A stretch of DNA of 64,000 nt, from NCBI GenBank assembly GCA_017647405.1, contig JAGCKR010000062.1:103606-167605 (forward strand), given 5' to 3'. A program made the translations under genes and the position numbers. The notes under the pieces were generated by a model, which saw nothing but the letters and a program-made list of their open reading frames with translations, made no database searches and was not told where the DNA came from. Shown piece by piece: positions 7,923 through 17,554 of the stretch. Every line of letters starts with the position of its first letter. The stretch's first letter is position 1. This stretch comes from Alphaproteobacteria bacterium. GTDB taxonomy: Bacteria; Pseudomonadota; Alphaproteobacteria; CAAHEQ01; UBA3637.

Positions 7923-8942
7923 GTGCCGAAAATTTCTGTTATCGTGCCTGTTTATAACGTTGAAAAATTCTTACCAAAATGTTTAGACAGCATTTTAAAT
8001 CAAACATTTAAGGATTTTGAAGTGATCATTCTAGATGACGGATCAACGGATAAGTCTGCAAAAATTTTAGATGAGTATGCAAAAAAAGAAACACGTTTCA
8101 AAATCATTCATAAAGAAAATTCCGGCTATGGTTCTTCAATGAATCTTGGGATTTCACAAGCAACAGGGGATTATATTTCAATTGTGGAACCGGATGATTT
8201 TATTGATGAAACAATGTTTGAAAAACTTTACAGCATCGCCAACAAAGAAAAAGCCGATGTGGTTAAATCAAATTATTATTCCTTTGTAACGGCTACAAAT
8301 AAAAGCACGCCGAAAATCGGCATCAAAGAGGATACAAAAATTTCAAATCCAAATATCAAAGATATTTTAACGCTTCTCAAATTGGGGCCAACAATTTGGA
8401 CAGCTCTTTATCGGCGCGCGTTTTTGGTGCAAAACAATATTCAGTTTTTGAATTCACCGGGAGCTTCTTATCAAGATTTAGGCTTTAATTTCAAAACATT
8501 AATTATGGCAAAAAAAATTGCTCTCACCAATCAAGCATATTATCATTACCGAACAGATAATGAAGGCTCATCCGTTAAAAATCCCAATAAAATCTTTTGC
8601 GTTTGCGATGAATTTAAGGAAATTGAGCGTTATATAAAAGAGCAAAACAAATATGAGGAATTAAAAACCATTTTGCCGATTGCCAAATATTCAAACTATA
8701 TGTGGAATTATAAGCGTTTACCCTTTAAGGCAAAATTAAAATTCCTTGAAGTTTTTCAAACTGAATTTTCAATGTATCAACAAGAAGGGCTTCTTTCACC
8801 CACCACATTAGGAAAGAAAAAATATAAGCGTTTACAAAAACTTATCAAAAACCCAACGCTATTTTACATCATTTATGAATTGGAACATCTGCCACATCAA
8901 ATTATTCAAACAATTTCAAAAATAAAAGGAAAACTATCATGA
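7923..8942 (+). CDS. GT2-family glycosyltransferase
   Basis: A 339-aa GT-A enzyme of family 2. It has the N-terminal nucleotide-binding PKISVIVPVYNVEKFL, LDDGSTD (about 38-44), the SGYGSSMNLG motif and an EPDD in place of the usual DxDD (about 92-95). It probably transfers a sugar from a nucleotide donor in surface polysaccharide assembly at the cytoplasmic face. The GTG start has AAGGAG upstream. The next gene overlaps by 4 nt (ATGA). It is closest in the window to the protein at 11201 and to domain 3 of the 1365-aa fusion, which share the GYG-MN and E-DDF variants. Confidence 0.9.
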   Translation: MPKISVIVPVYNVEKFLPKCLDSILNQTFKDFEVIILDDGSTDKSAKILDEYAKKETRFKIIHKENSGYGSSMNLGISQATGDYISIVEPDDFIDETMFEKLYSIANKEKADVVKSNYYSFVTATNKSTPKIGIKEDTKISNPNIKDILTLLKLGPTIWTALYRRAFLVQNNIQFLNSPGASYQDLGFNFKTLIMAKKIALTNQAYYHYRTDNEGSSVKNPNKIFCVCDEFKEIERYIKEQNKYEELKTILPIAKYSNYMWNYKRLPFKAKLKFLEVFQTEFSMYQQEGLLSPTTLGKKKYKRLQKLIKNPTLFYIIYELEHLPHQIIQTISKIKGKLS

Positions 8943-10045
8943 AAAATTTAGTTGTTGGTGCCGGTTTTTCAGGCGCAACCATTGCAAGAAAAATTGCCGA
9001 AGAATTAGGGCAAAAAGTTGTTGTGATTGATGAAAAATCGCATATCGGGGGCAACTCTTATGATTATCGTGATAAAAACGGTATTATGATTCATAAATTC
9101 GGCTCTCATATTTTTCACACATCACTTGAACCAGTCTGGCAATTTATCAGCCAGTTTACGTCTTTTAACACCTATATGCATAAAGTTATTGCCATCATTG
9201 ACGGCGTTGAAACAAACATTCCGTTTAATTTCAAAACGCTTTATGATGTTTTTCCGCATACACTTGCAAGGCGTTTAGAAGAAAAGCTTTTAGCCAAATT
9301 TGAATACAATAAAAAAGTGCCGATTTTGGAATTTCAAAAGCAAGAAGATGAAGATTTAAAATTCCTTGCAAACTATGTGTATGAAAAAGTCTTTTTGCAT
9401 TACACAACAAAACAATGGGGCGTTGACCCAAATGAAGTGGATGGCGCCGTAACGGCCAGAGTCCCTGTTTATTTGAGCTGTGATCCAAGATATTTTCAAG
9501 ATAAATATCAAGGTATTCCATTAAATGGTTATACTGAAACAATCAAAAACATGCTGGATCATCCCAATATTGAAGTGCGGTTAAACACGAAATATCAAGA
9601 CATCAGCGAAACATTTGACCGCACATTTTATACAGGCCCAATTGATGAATTTTTTAACTTTGAATTTGGCGAACTGCCCTATCGCAGTGTAAACTTTAAA
9701 TTTGAAGAATATGACAAAGAATATTATCAATCAAATGCCTGTGTCAATTACCCTTGCAATTATGATTTTACCCGCATTCATGAATATAAATATTATTTGG
9801 ATGATAAATCAGATAAAACAGTGATTGCAAAAGAATATTCCGAGTTTTTTGAACGGGGCAAAAATGAAAGATATTACCCGATTCCAAATGAAGAAAGCGC
9901 CCTGCTCTACGCCAAATATCTTGAAAAAGCTAAAACGCTTAAAAATGTTTATTTCCTCGGCCGTTTAGGGGATTATAAATATTACGATATGGATAAAGCC
10001 ATTGCCAGAGCCCTTGAATTATTTGAAAAAATTAAAGGAGAATAA
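8939..10045 (+). CDS. glf: UDP-galactopyranose mutase
   Basis: A 368-aa FAD-dependent enzyme interconverting UDP-galactopyranose and UDP-galactofuranose. It has the N-terminal Rossmann GAGFSGATIA (about 7-16), IGGNSYDYRD, HKFGSHIFHT, the YTTKQWG and R-VPVYLS substrate-site motifs and a C-terminal FLGRLGDYKYYDMD that closes over FAD. Length is typical for bacterial Glf. It overlaps the preceding glycosyltransferase by 4 nt and is followed 6 nt later by another, so the locus very probably makes a galactofuranose-containing glycan. Confidence 0.95.
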   Translation: MKNLVVGAGFSGATIARKIAEELGQKVVVIDEKSHIGGNSYDYRDKNGIMIHKFGSHIFHTSLEPVWQFISQFTSFNTYMHKVIAIIDGVETNIPFNFKTLYDVFPHTLARRLEEKLLAKFEYNKKVPILEFQKQEDEDLKFLANYVYEKVFLHYTTKQWGVDPNEVDGAVTARVPVYLSCDPRYFQDKYQGIPLNGYTETIKNMLDHPNIEVRLNTKYQDISETFDRTFYTGPIDEFFNFEFGELPYRSVNFKFEEYDKEYYQSNACVNYPCNYDFTRIHEYKYYLDDKSDKTVIAKEYSEFFERGKNERYYPIPNEESALLYAKYLEKAKTLKNVYFLGRLGDYKYYDMDKAIARALELFEKIKGE

Positions 10046-10051
10046 GAGAAA

Positions 10052-11062
10052 ATGGAGTTACCAAAAGTTTCGGTTATTATTCCCGTTTATAATGTGGAAA
10101 AATATTTGCGCGAATGTTTGGATTCCGTTATCAATCAAACACTTAAAGATATTGAAATTATCTGTGTTGACGATGGCTCAACGGATTCTTCTTTAGATAT
10201 TTTGAAAGAATATGCCGTCAAAGATTCCCGTATCATTATCATTCAACAAGAAAATAGTGGACCTGGAATTGTAAGAAATAAAAGCATTGCTCTTGCAAAA
10301 GGGAAATATATCACTTTTGTTGATTCTGATGATTTTTTGGTTAAAGATGCTCTGAAAAAATTATATACAACAGCCGAAAAAAATTCGGCACAAATTGTTC
10401 AGTGTAATTATCAAATTTATTCCCAAGCGAAAAAAAACTACAAACCTTTTGATTTTTCACAAAACTTAAAGCATATCTATAACTACGATTTAAACAAAAT
10501 CGGATATTTTAGTATCGATTCATTTAATTTTGGAAGATTATCAAATCTAGGATGTGTTGCATGGAGTCGTCTTTATTTAACATCCTTTTTGCAACAAAAT
10601 GATATAAAATTTTCTGAAACAAAATTGGGAGAAGATCATCTTTTCGTTAACGCCTCAAATTTATTAGCAAAAAAAATATATTTTATACCGGATTGTTTAT
10701 ATTGTTATCGAAAAGGAATTGTTTCTTTGACAACTCGTGTCAACAATGAAGTTTTTTCTATGTTTACAAATATTGCCAACATGGAAACTTTTTTAAAAAA
10801 GAATCATTTATATGATAATTTTCTTGATGATTTTGAAACATATAAATTCGAAGCTTTTAAATCAATTATTCAACAAATTCCAAAATCTAAAAAGAAGCTA
10901 TTTTTTCAAAAATGCAAAAATTTATTACCCCCTAGAAATTACTTAAAATTGGTATACATGAGCAAAAATAACCTTTTTTTTAATATAAAATTTACAAAAA
11001 AAGATAAACTAATTATCAAACTTTTTAAAATACCGGTTTTTATTAAAAAGCTAAGTAAATAA
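10052..11062 (+). CDS. GT2-family glycosyltransferase
   Basis: A 336-aa GT2 enzyme with PKVSVIIPVYNVEKYL, VDDGSTD, SGPGIVRNK and a canonical FVDSDDF (about 91-97). The first about 130 coding bases after codon 4 are almost identical to the starts of the genes at 12181 and 13422, while the rest has diverged. This suggests gene conversion or recent domain shuffling. It is the last gene of the first transcription unit; the cassette at 11109 follows. Confidence 0.9.
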   Translation: MELPKVSVIIPVYNVEKYLRECLDSVINQTLKDIEIICVDDGSTDSSLDILKEYAVKDSRIIIIQQENSGPGIVRNKSIALAKGKYITFVDSDDFLVKDALKKLYTTAEKNSAQIVQCNYQIYSQAKKNYKPFDFSQNLKHIYNYDLNKIGYFSIDSFNFGRLSNLGCVAWSRLYLTSFLQQNDIKFSETKLGEDHLFVNASNLLAKKIYFIPDCLYCYRKGIVSLTTRVNNEVFSMFTNIANMETFLKKNHLYDNFLDDFETYKFEAFKSIIQQIPKSKKKLFFQKCKNLLPPRNYLKLVYMSKNNLFFNIKFTKKDKLIIKLFKIPVFIKKLSK

Positions 11063-11108
11063 AATAAAAAAAGAAGATGCACAAAAACTAAATAGGATTT
11101 ATTTTTTT

Positions 11109-11181
11109 AATACCCTGTATAGATATTGACAGGGTATTTTTATTCTTGTATGATGCAATTTAAATTATAGTTAAAATTGCA
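11109..11181 (+). promoter_or_regulatory. Composite terminator/promoter/inverted-repeat cassette, copy 2
   Basis: The same design as 7830-7902. A terminator hairpin (11109-11117 with 11130-11138) overlaps TTGACA (11126-11131), with a 17-bp spacer and TATGAT (11149-11154). The inverted repeat TGCAATTT/AAATTGCA (11154-11161 with 11174-11181) differs from copy 1 by a matched change on both arms, so the symmetry is conserved. It ends the first glycosyltransferase unit and starts the second. Confidence 0.8.
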
Positions 11182-11200
11182 CCGCCAAGGAGAATAAAGA

Positions 11201-12196
11201 ATGAGCCAACCTTCAGTATCAATTTTGGTACCATGCTATAATGTAGAAAAATATATCCATCAATGTATGGATTCTATTATCTCTCAAACACTTAAAGATA
11301 TTGAAATCATCTGCATTAATGACGGTTCAAAAGATAATACTCTTTCCATTTTAAAAGAGTATGCCGATAAAGATAAGCGCATCGTTATCATTGATAAATC
11401 AAATTCAGGATATGGCGATTCAATGAATCAAGGGTTAAAAAAAGCTAATGGCGAATATATCGGCATTGTCGAATCGGATGATTTTGTTGAACCCAACATG
11501 TTTGAAACTCTTTATAAAACAGCAAAAGAAAATAATGTTGATGTTGTTAAAAGTAATTTTTATGCTTACACAACCAAAACAAATACTGATGTTAAAAGTT
11601 TTGTCATTCCTTCATCAGATGAAAATCAAGTTTTATGTCCCCGTCAACGTCAAGGCATTTTTTGGTCACAACCATGTATCTGGTCAGCTATTTATAAAAA
11701 AGAGTTTTTGCAAAAAAATAATATTGATTTTTTGCCAACACCTGGTGCTTCCTATCAAGATACAGCCTTTAATTTTAAAGTTTGGCTTATGGTAGAAAAA
11801 GCATACTTTTTGAATGATGCTTTTTTGCATTATCGCCAAGATAATGAAAATTCATCAATTAACAGTCCAGGAAAAGTTTTCTGTGTTTGCGATGAGTATC
11901 ATGAAATTGAAAAATATGCCCAACAATCCCTTTATTACGATCAAATAAAATATTTAATTCCCTGCATCAAATTTGGTTGCTATAATTGGAATTTTAATAG
12001 ACTGACATTTTCTCTAAAATGGAAATTTTTCAAAACATTTTCAAAAGAATATAAACATTCACTTGAAAATAAATTAATGAAGAAAAATTTATATGGAAAA
12101 CGATACTATAAACGCATCAAATTAGTAGCTTATCATCCTTATCTATATTTCATATATTATTATTTTAGAAAGGCTAAGAAATGTCTACACCTCTAA
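11201..12196 (+). CDS. GT2-family glycosyltransferase
   Basis: A 331-aa GT2 enzyme with PSVSILVPCYNVEKYI, INDGSKD, SGYGDSMNQG and IVESDDF in the DxDD position. It belongs with the 7923 protein to the GYG-MN subgroup. The shared mid-region (TPGASYQD--FNFK, then HYR-DNE-SS--P-K-FCVCDE) shows they are paralogues. AAGGAG precedes the ATG. The next gene starts 16 nt inside its 3' end. Confidence 0.9.
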   Translation: MSQPSVSILVPCYNVEKYIHQCMDSIISQTLKDIEIICINDGSKDNTLSILKEYADKDKRIVIIDKSNSGYGDSMNQGLKKANGEYIGIVESDDFVEPNMFETLYKTAKENNVDVVKSNFYAYTTKTNTDVKSFVIPSSDENQVLCPRQRQGIFWSQPCIWSAIYKKEFLQKNNIDFLPTPGASYQDTAFNFKVWLMVEKAYFLNDAFLHYRQDNENSSINSPGKVFCVCDEYHEIEKYAQQSLYYDQIKYLIPCIKFGCYNWNFNRLTFSLKWKFFKTFSKEYKHSLENKLMKKNLYGKRYYKRIKLVAYHPYLYFIYYYFRKAKKCLHL

Positions 12197-13410
12197 TTTC
12201 GGTTATTATTCCCGTTTATAATGTGGAAAAATATTTGCGCGAATGTTTGGATTCCGTTATCAATCAAACACTCAAAGATATTGAAATCATCTGCGTTGAT
12301 GATGGCTCAACGGATAACTCCCTTGAAATTTTAAAAGAATATGCAAAAAAAGATAATCGCCTAAAAATCTTCACGCAAAAAAATAAAGGCTCCGGCGCAG
12401 CTAGAAATTTAGGCATAAAACAATCAAGCGGAGAATTCATTTGTTTTATTGATTCCGATGATTATTATCCTTCACCAGATATTTTGCAGACACTTTATTC
12501 TAGCGCCGTTCAGCAAAAAGTGAAAATATGTGGTGGCGAATTTGCAATGTTCACCAATGAAACTAAAAAATTAACTCAAAATTTTGTTGGGCCGGATACT
12601 AAATATCTTTTTAAACAAAATGAAATTATTGTTTATAAAGATTATCAATTTGATTATGGATATCATCGTTTTATTTATAATCGAAACATGTTGATTTCAA
12701 ATAATATTTTCTTTCCTGATTATAAGAGATATCAAGATCCGCCTTTTTTTGTAAAAGCAATGCTAACGGCTGAAAAATTTTATGCCCTGCATAAAATAAC
12801 CTATGCCTATCGACAAAATCACAAATGCATTAATTGGACAAATGAGCGTATTACAGGGTTATTAAATGGGATATTGGATAATTTAAAAACAGCACATGAA
12901 TATGAATTATCTAGCCTGAAAGAAAACACATATCAACATTTACTTGATCACATATACCAAATAAAAAAACACATAAATAAAAAGCATATATCCACTATAA
13001 AAGAAATTCAAACTTACTTTTCAAAAAGGGATAACCTTATGATTGAAAAATCACTCAAAAAAACACCCTTCTATCAAAAACTTTTCTCAATTAAAAATTC
13101 AAATGATAAACAATATAAAATCGTTCACTTTCTTGGTTTAAGGATTAAATTTAAGCGCAAAAAATTTGGCGGTTGTTCATTTTTGGAACACTTGCTTTCA
13201 ATTAAAAATTCAAAAGATAAGCGCTATAAAATCATTCGCTTATGTGGATTAAGGATTAAGATTCGGAACAACCGTTTTGTTAAAAAACTTTCAAAGAAAA
13301 CGCATAAAATCAGCTCAAAAATCATTCATGTTTTAACAAAACCAATCCGTGTTCAAGAAAAATATCATTATCTGAAACAAGAATATAAACGTTTAAAAAA
13401 TTTAAAATAA
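12181..13410 (+). CDS. GT2-family glycosyltransferase with duplicated C-terminal motif
   Basis: A 409-aa protein: GT2 domain (SVIIPVYNVEKYL, VDDGSTD, FIDSDDY) in residues about 5-300. A basic C-terminal region follows in which a motif of the type SIKNS-DK-YKI-----GLRIK occurs twice (about 301-360). Such basic GLRIK tails are common in capsule and O-antigen enzymes and may contact the membrane or carrier lipid; that role is inference. Its start overlaps the previous gene by 16 nt. Confidence 0.88.
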   Translation: MSTPLISVIIPVYNVEKYLRECLDSVINQTLKDIEIICVDDGSTDNSLEILKEYAKKDNRLKIFTQKNKGSGAARNLGIKQSSGEFICFIDSDDYYPSPDILQTLYSSAVQQKVKICGGEFAMFTNETKKLTQNFVGPDTKYLFKQNEIIVYKDYQFDYGYHRFIYNRNMLISNNIFFPDYKRYQDPPFFVKAMLTAEKFYALHKITYAYRQNHKCINWTNERITGLLNGILDNLKTAHEYELSSLKENTYQHLLDHIYQIKKHINKKHISTIKEIQTYFSKRDNLMIEKSLKKTPFYQKLFSIKNSNDKQYKIVHFLGLRIKFKRKKFGGCSFLEHLLSIKNSKDKRYKIIRLCGLRIKIRNNRFVKKLSKKTHKISSKIIHVLTKPIRVQEKYHYLKQEYKRLKNLK

Positions 13411-13421
13411 AAGGTAAAAAA

Positions 13422-16400
13422 ATGACTGAAAACAAAAACATCATCACCGTTAAAAACGCTGAAGGTGATCCAGATACAACTGCTGAAATTATTATTCAAA
13501 ATAAAATTGATTTTGAACCAAAAGTTTCGGTCATTATTCCCGTTTATAATGTGGAAGAATATTTGCGCGAATGTTTGGATTCCGTTATCAACCAAACATT
13601 AAAAGAAATTGAAATCATCTGCGTTGATGATGGCTCAACGGATTCTTCACTTGAAATTTTAAAAGAATATGCAAAAAAAGATAATCGCTTCACGGTTATG
13701 AAACAAGAAAACTTGCACGCAGGCGTAGCCCGAAATGCCGGCCTTGCTGTTGCTAAAGGCGAATATTTAAGCTTTTTAGACTCTGATGATTTCTTTGAAC
13801 TTAATATGCTAGAGGAAATGAGCAAAAAAGCCGATAAAGATGAGAGTGATGTTGTTATTTGTGGATTTTACGAGTACGATAATCAAGAAAAAAAAGATTT
13901 AAAACATATAACTCCACGGAATGAATTCATCCATGCATCACCTTTCACTCCTCAATCATTTTCAAATATTATTTTTAATATCTCTCGACCAAACCCGTGG
14001 ACAAAACTTTTTAAAAAGAACCTTTTTGATAGAACAAATATTAGATTTGAAAAATTAAAAAGTTGTAATGATTTAACATGTGTATGGTGTTTGATTGCAT
14101 ATTCAAATAGATTAAGTGTATTGAATAAAAATTTAATACATTACAGAATTAATACCAAATCAAATATATCAGCAACGAGAAATAAAAATCCTGAATGTTT
14201 ATTACACGCTATCAATAAAGTGGCTGATATATTATTTACTGACAATAAAAACAATGACTTTTATAATTCTTTTATTAATCAATCAAAATTGTCAATTAAC
14301 TATGAATTGTCACTTTGCAATATAGAACAAAAAAACAAATTTTTAGCTGCTGCAAAAGAAATTTTGCAAGCTAAAGTATACGATTCTTTATTTAACATTA
14401 AACTTTCTGTAATTGTTCCAATATACAATGCAGCACCCTATCTCTTGGAATGCTTAGATAGTATTGCGAATCAGAGTCTAAAAGAAATTGAAGTTATTTG
14501 CATCAATGATGGTTCAACAGATGCTTCATCAACCATCCTATGGCAATACTTTCAAAAAGATAATAGACTTGTTATTATTGACAAAGAAAATGAAGGATCT
14601 GCACTATCAAAAAATAAAGGGATAAACATTGCCAGAGGAGAATATTTGTGTTTTATTGATGCAGATGACATATATCCAACAAACGATATTTTGGAAAGCA
14701 TGTATAATTCAGCAAAAGAACACCAAGTATCTGTTTGTGGTGGTGAATTTTCAAGATTTACAGACAATCAAAAAAACTTGACTCAAATATTTTCAGAAAC
14801 ACAGTTTGGATATAAATTTGAAACACCTAATCTGATAAAATACAAAGATTACCAATTCGACTATGGCTTTACTAGATTTATTTACAAAAGATCTTTAATT
14901 GAAAATAACAATCTTCTTTTCCCAAATTACAAAAGATATGAAGATCCTGTTTTTTTTGTTAAAACATTATTTCATGCTAAACAATTTTATGCACTGAATA
15001 AAATTACTTATGCCTATAGGCGAGGACATAATCCTGTCCAGTGGACAGTTCAAAAAGTAAATGATTTATTATCTGGAATTCTTGATAATTTGCAATTTGC
15101 AAAAAATAACAGCTTAGAAATTTTATATCAATTATCAATTGAACGTTTAAAAGAGCATATTAATATTGTAAAAAACAATAAGAATTTAGAGACTTTTGAG
15201 ATACTAAAAAAAATCCAAAAAACGTCTTTTGATATTTGTAATTTTTTAAAAACCGTAGGATTATATAGTTCTGAAGTTTCTTATACAAATCCTTTAGTTT
15301 CAGTAATTGTTCCAACATATAATGTTGAACTTTATTTATCTGAAGCACTAGATAGCTTGCTTAACCAATCGTTGAATGAAATTGAGATTATTTGTATTGA
15401 TGATGGATCAACAGATAACAGCGGAAAAATCCTTGATGAATATGCACAAAAAGATTTAAGAATCAAAGTGATTCACAAAGAAAATGGTGGTTATGGGAAA
15501 GCAATGAATGTTGGTTTAGATAATGCCACCGGCGAATATATCGGGATTCTTGAACCTGATGATTTTGTTGAACTCAACATGTATGAAACATTATATAACA
15601 AAGCAAAAGAATTAGATTTAGATATTATTAAATCTGATTTTAATAGATTTGTCGGAACAAAAGATAAACTTAAACTTTACTATAATCAATTAGATGCATC
15701 TAATCTCTATTATAATAAAATCACAAATTACAAAGAAAATATCAATATTTTTAATTTTATCATGAATACATGGAGTGGAATTTACAAAAGATCGTTTATT
15801 GAAAAATACAAAATTAGACACAATGAAACTCCTGGTGCAAGTTTTCAAGACAATGGTTTTTGGTTTAAATCATTTATGCATGCCAAAAAAATTTATTTTT
15901 TAAACAAACCCTTTTATATGAATAGACGTGACAATCCAAATTCATCTGTAAAAAGCAAAGAAAAAGTAATGTGCATTAAAAACGAATATGACCATATTCT
16001 TAATTATTTAAATCAATATCCAGATGACAAAAAAAAATTGATAGGCATGTATCACTATAAAAAATTTCATAATTATATGTTTAATTTTGATAGAATTGAT
16101 ATAAAATTCAAGTGGGAGTGGCTTCAAATATTTTCTAAAGAGTATAAAGAAGCTTATGCTTTAAATGAGATAGATGAAAATTTATTTTCAAGCAAAGAAT
16201 TAAATTGGTTAAGATTCGTTATATCTAATCCAAATAAATTTTATAAACAACGATTGATTATAATGGAGCAGACTTTAGAACATAAAAACTTTGCTCGTTT
16301 TTATTTAAAATCTTATCTTCTTTTCCCTATATATTTAATCAAAACAGCAAGAATGAAAAAGAAGATTCATAAAAAAGTTTGTCGGATTATCAGAGTGCAA

Positions 16401-17519
16401 CTTTCAAATCAATTTGAAAATACAGCGCTTCTTTCAAAACAACAAATCAGGGATTTTGCACTCAAAAACTCCCCTGCCCCCGATTATACAAGGAAGTATA
16501 TCAAAAAAATCACAAATGATATTTACGATAAATTTCATTTCCGCAAAAAACACCGCATTTTGGGAATAAAATTTTACACCAAAAATAAACATAAAGAACT
16601 TTCTTCTTTACTCACTTACTCAATCAAACAAAATGAGTTGATAAAAAAAGAAAACACTATTCTTAAAAGCCAAATTGAAGAGTTAAGTGAGAAATCACTA
16701 AAAATCACTAATTTACCTCAAATAACAGATTTAACAATTATTAAAAATAAATATGTATTTGATTCTATAAAATTGCCAAATATGAAAAACAATTGGGAAA
16801 CCATTGAAGAATTAATTAATACAGAAAAAAGTATTATTCGTATGGGCGATGGTGAATACAATATTATAGAAGGTGGAAAAGCTGTTTTTCAAAAAGAAAA
16901 CTCTTTTATTGCCGAAAAACTTAAAGAAATTTTATTGATTGATGATGATAATTTATTAGTTGGGATCCCTGAGCCATACTATACTTATCCTACAACTTTA
17001 AGTGAGACCTCCAAAAGATTTATATATAATTGGCTACCTAAATGGCATGAAATTATTATGAAATATAATAATCCAAATAAAACTTATTATTCAACATTTA
17101 TATCTCAAACTTTCCCCGTGTTTGCATCATACAACTTTGAAGAACATTATAGTAAATTAAAAAAAATTTGGGATAATAAAGATATAACAATTATAACTGG
17201 AGATCGTGTTTTTAACAAAATTGATTACAACATTTTTGAAAATGCAAAATCAATAGAATACATATATGGACCGACTGTTGATGCATTCAACGAATATGAT
17301 TCATTGAAAGAAAAAATTTCAAAAACTTACAAAAATAGAATACTAATCTTCGCATTAGGCCCCTGTGGAAAAATTTTGGCTTATGACATGTATAAACAAG
17401 GATACAGAGTTCTCGATTTGGGCCATTTAATAAAAGATTATGACTTTTATAAAAAATCAATATCCATGACAAAACAAGAATTTAGCAACGCAAGAAAAAC
17501 TTTTTTTGGAAAAGATTAA
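13422..17519 (+). CDS. Four-domain glycosyltransferase: GT2-GT2-GT2 plus GT-D (DUF1792-like)
   Basis: A 1365-aa fusion. GT2 domain 1 starts near residue 34 (VDDGSTD; DSDD 120-123), domain 2 near 327 (INDGSTD; FIDADD) and domain 3 near 625 (IDDGSTD; ILEPDDF with the GYG-AMN motif). A basic linker and a short coiled-coil-like stretch (about 1065-1100) lead to a C-terminal domain with GDGE (1142-1145), GIPEPYYTY, SQTFPVFA, ITGDRVF and LALGPCGK-like segments. This is the signature of GT-D glycosyltransferases (DUF1792). All four active-site motifs look intact, so one polypeptide could add several sugars in sequence. The order of reactions is inference. Confidence 0.88.
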   Translation: MTENKNIITVKNAEGDPDTTAEIIIQNKIDFEPKVSVIIPVYNVEEYLRECLDSVINQTLKEIEIICVDDGSTDSSLEILKEYAKKDNRFTVMKQENLHAGVARNAGLAVAKGEYLSFLDSDDFFELNMLEEMSKKADKDESDVVICGFYEYDNQEKKDLKHITPRNEFIHASPFTPQSFSNIIFNISRPNPWTKLFKKNLFDRTNIRFEKLKSCNDLTCVWCLIAYSNRLSVLNKNLIHYRINTKSNISATRNKNPECLLHAINKVADILFTDNKNNDFYNSFINQSKLSINYELSLCNIEQKNKFLAAAKEILQAKVYDSLFNIKLSVIVPIYNAAPYLLECLDSIANQSLKEIEVICINDGSTDASSTILWQYFQKDNRLVIIDKENEGSALSKNKGINIARGEYLCFIDADDIYPTNDILESMYNSAKEHQVSVCGGEFSRFTDNQKNLTQIFSETQFGYKFETPNLIKYKDYQFDYGFTRFIYKRSLIENNNLLFPNYKRYEDPVFFVKTLFHAKQFYALNKITYAYRRGHNPVQWTVQKVNDLLSGILDNLQFAKNNSLEILYQLSIERLKEHINIVKNNKNLETFEILKKIQKTSFDICNFLKTVGLYSSEVSYTNPLVSVIVPTYNVELYLSEALDSLLNQSLNEIEIICIDDGSTDNSGKILDEYAQKDLRIKVIHKENGGYGKAMNVGLDNATGEYIGILEPDDFVELNMYETLYNKAKELDLDIIKSDFNRFVGTKDKLKLYYNQLDASNLYYNKITNYKENINIFNFIMNTWSGIYKRSFIEKYKIRHNETPGASFQDNGFWFKSFMHAKKIYFLNKPFYMNRRDNPNSSVKSKEKVMCIKNEYDHILNYLNQYPDDKKKLIGMYHYKKFHNYMFNFDRIDIKFKWEWLQIFSKEYKEAYALNEIDENLFSSKELNWLRFVISNPNKFYKQRLIIMEQTLEHKNFARFYLKSYLLFPIYLIKTARMKKKIHKKVCRIIRVQLSNQFENTALLSKQQIRDFALKNSPAPDYTRKYIKKITNDIYDKFHFRKKHRILGIKFYTKNKHKELSSLLTYSIKQNELIKKENTILKSQIEELSEKSLKITNLPQITDLTIIKNKYVFDSIKLPNMKNNWETIEELINTEKSIIRMGDGEYNIIEGGKAVFQKENSFIAEKLKEILLIDDDNLLVGIPEPYYTYPTTLSETSKRFIYNWLPKWHEIIMKYNNPNKTYYSTFISQTFPVFASYNFEEHYSKLKKIWDNKDITIITGDRVFNKIDYNIFENAKSIEYIYGPTVDAFNEYDSLKEKISKTYKNRILIFALGPCGKILAYDMYKQGYRVLDLGHLIKDYDFYKKSISMTKQEFSNARKTFFGKD

Positions 17520-17554
17520 CTGCAAAAATGAAAAACAACTAAAGGAAGAATAAA

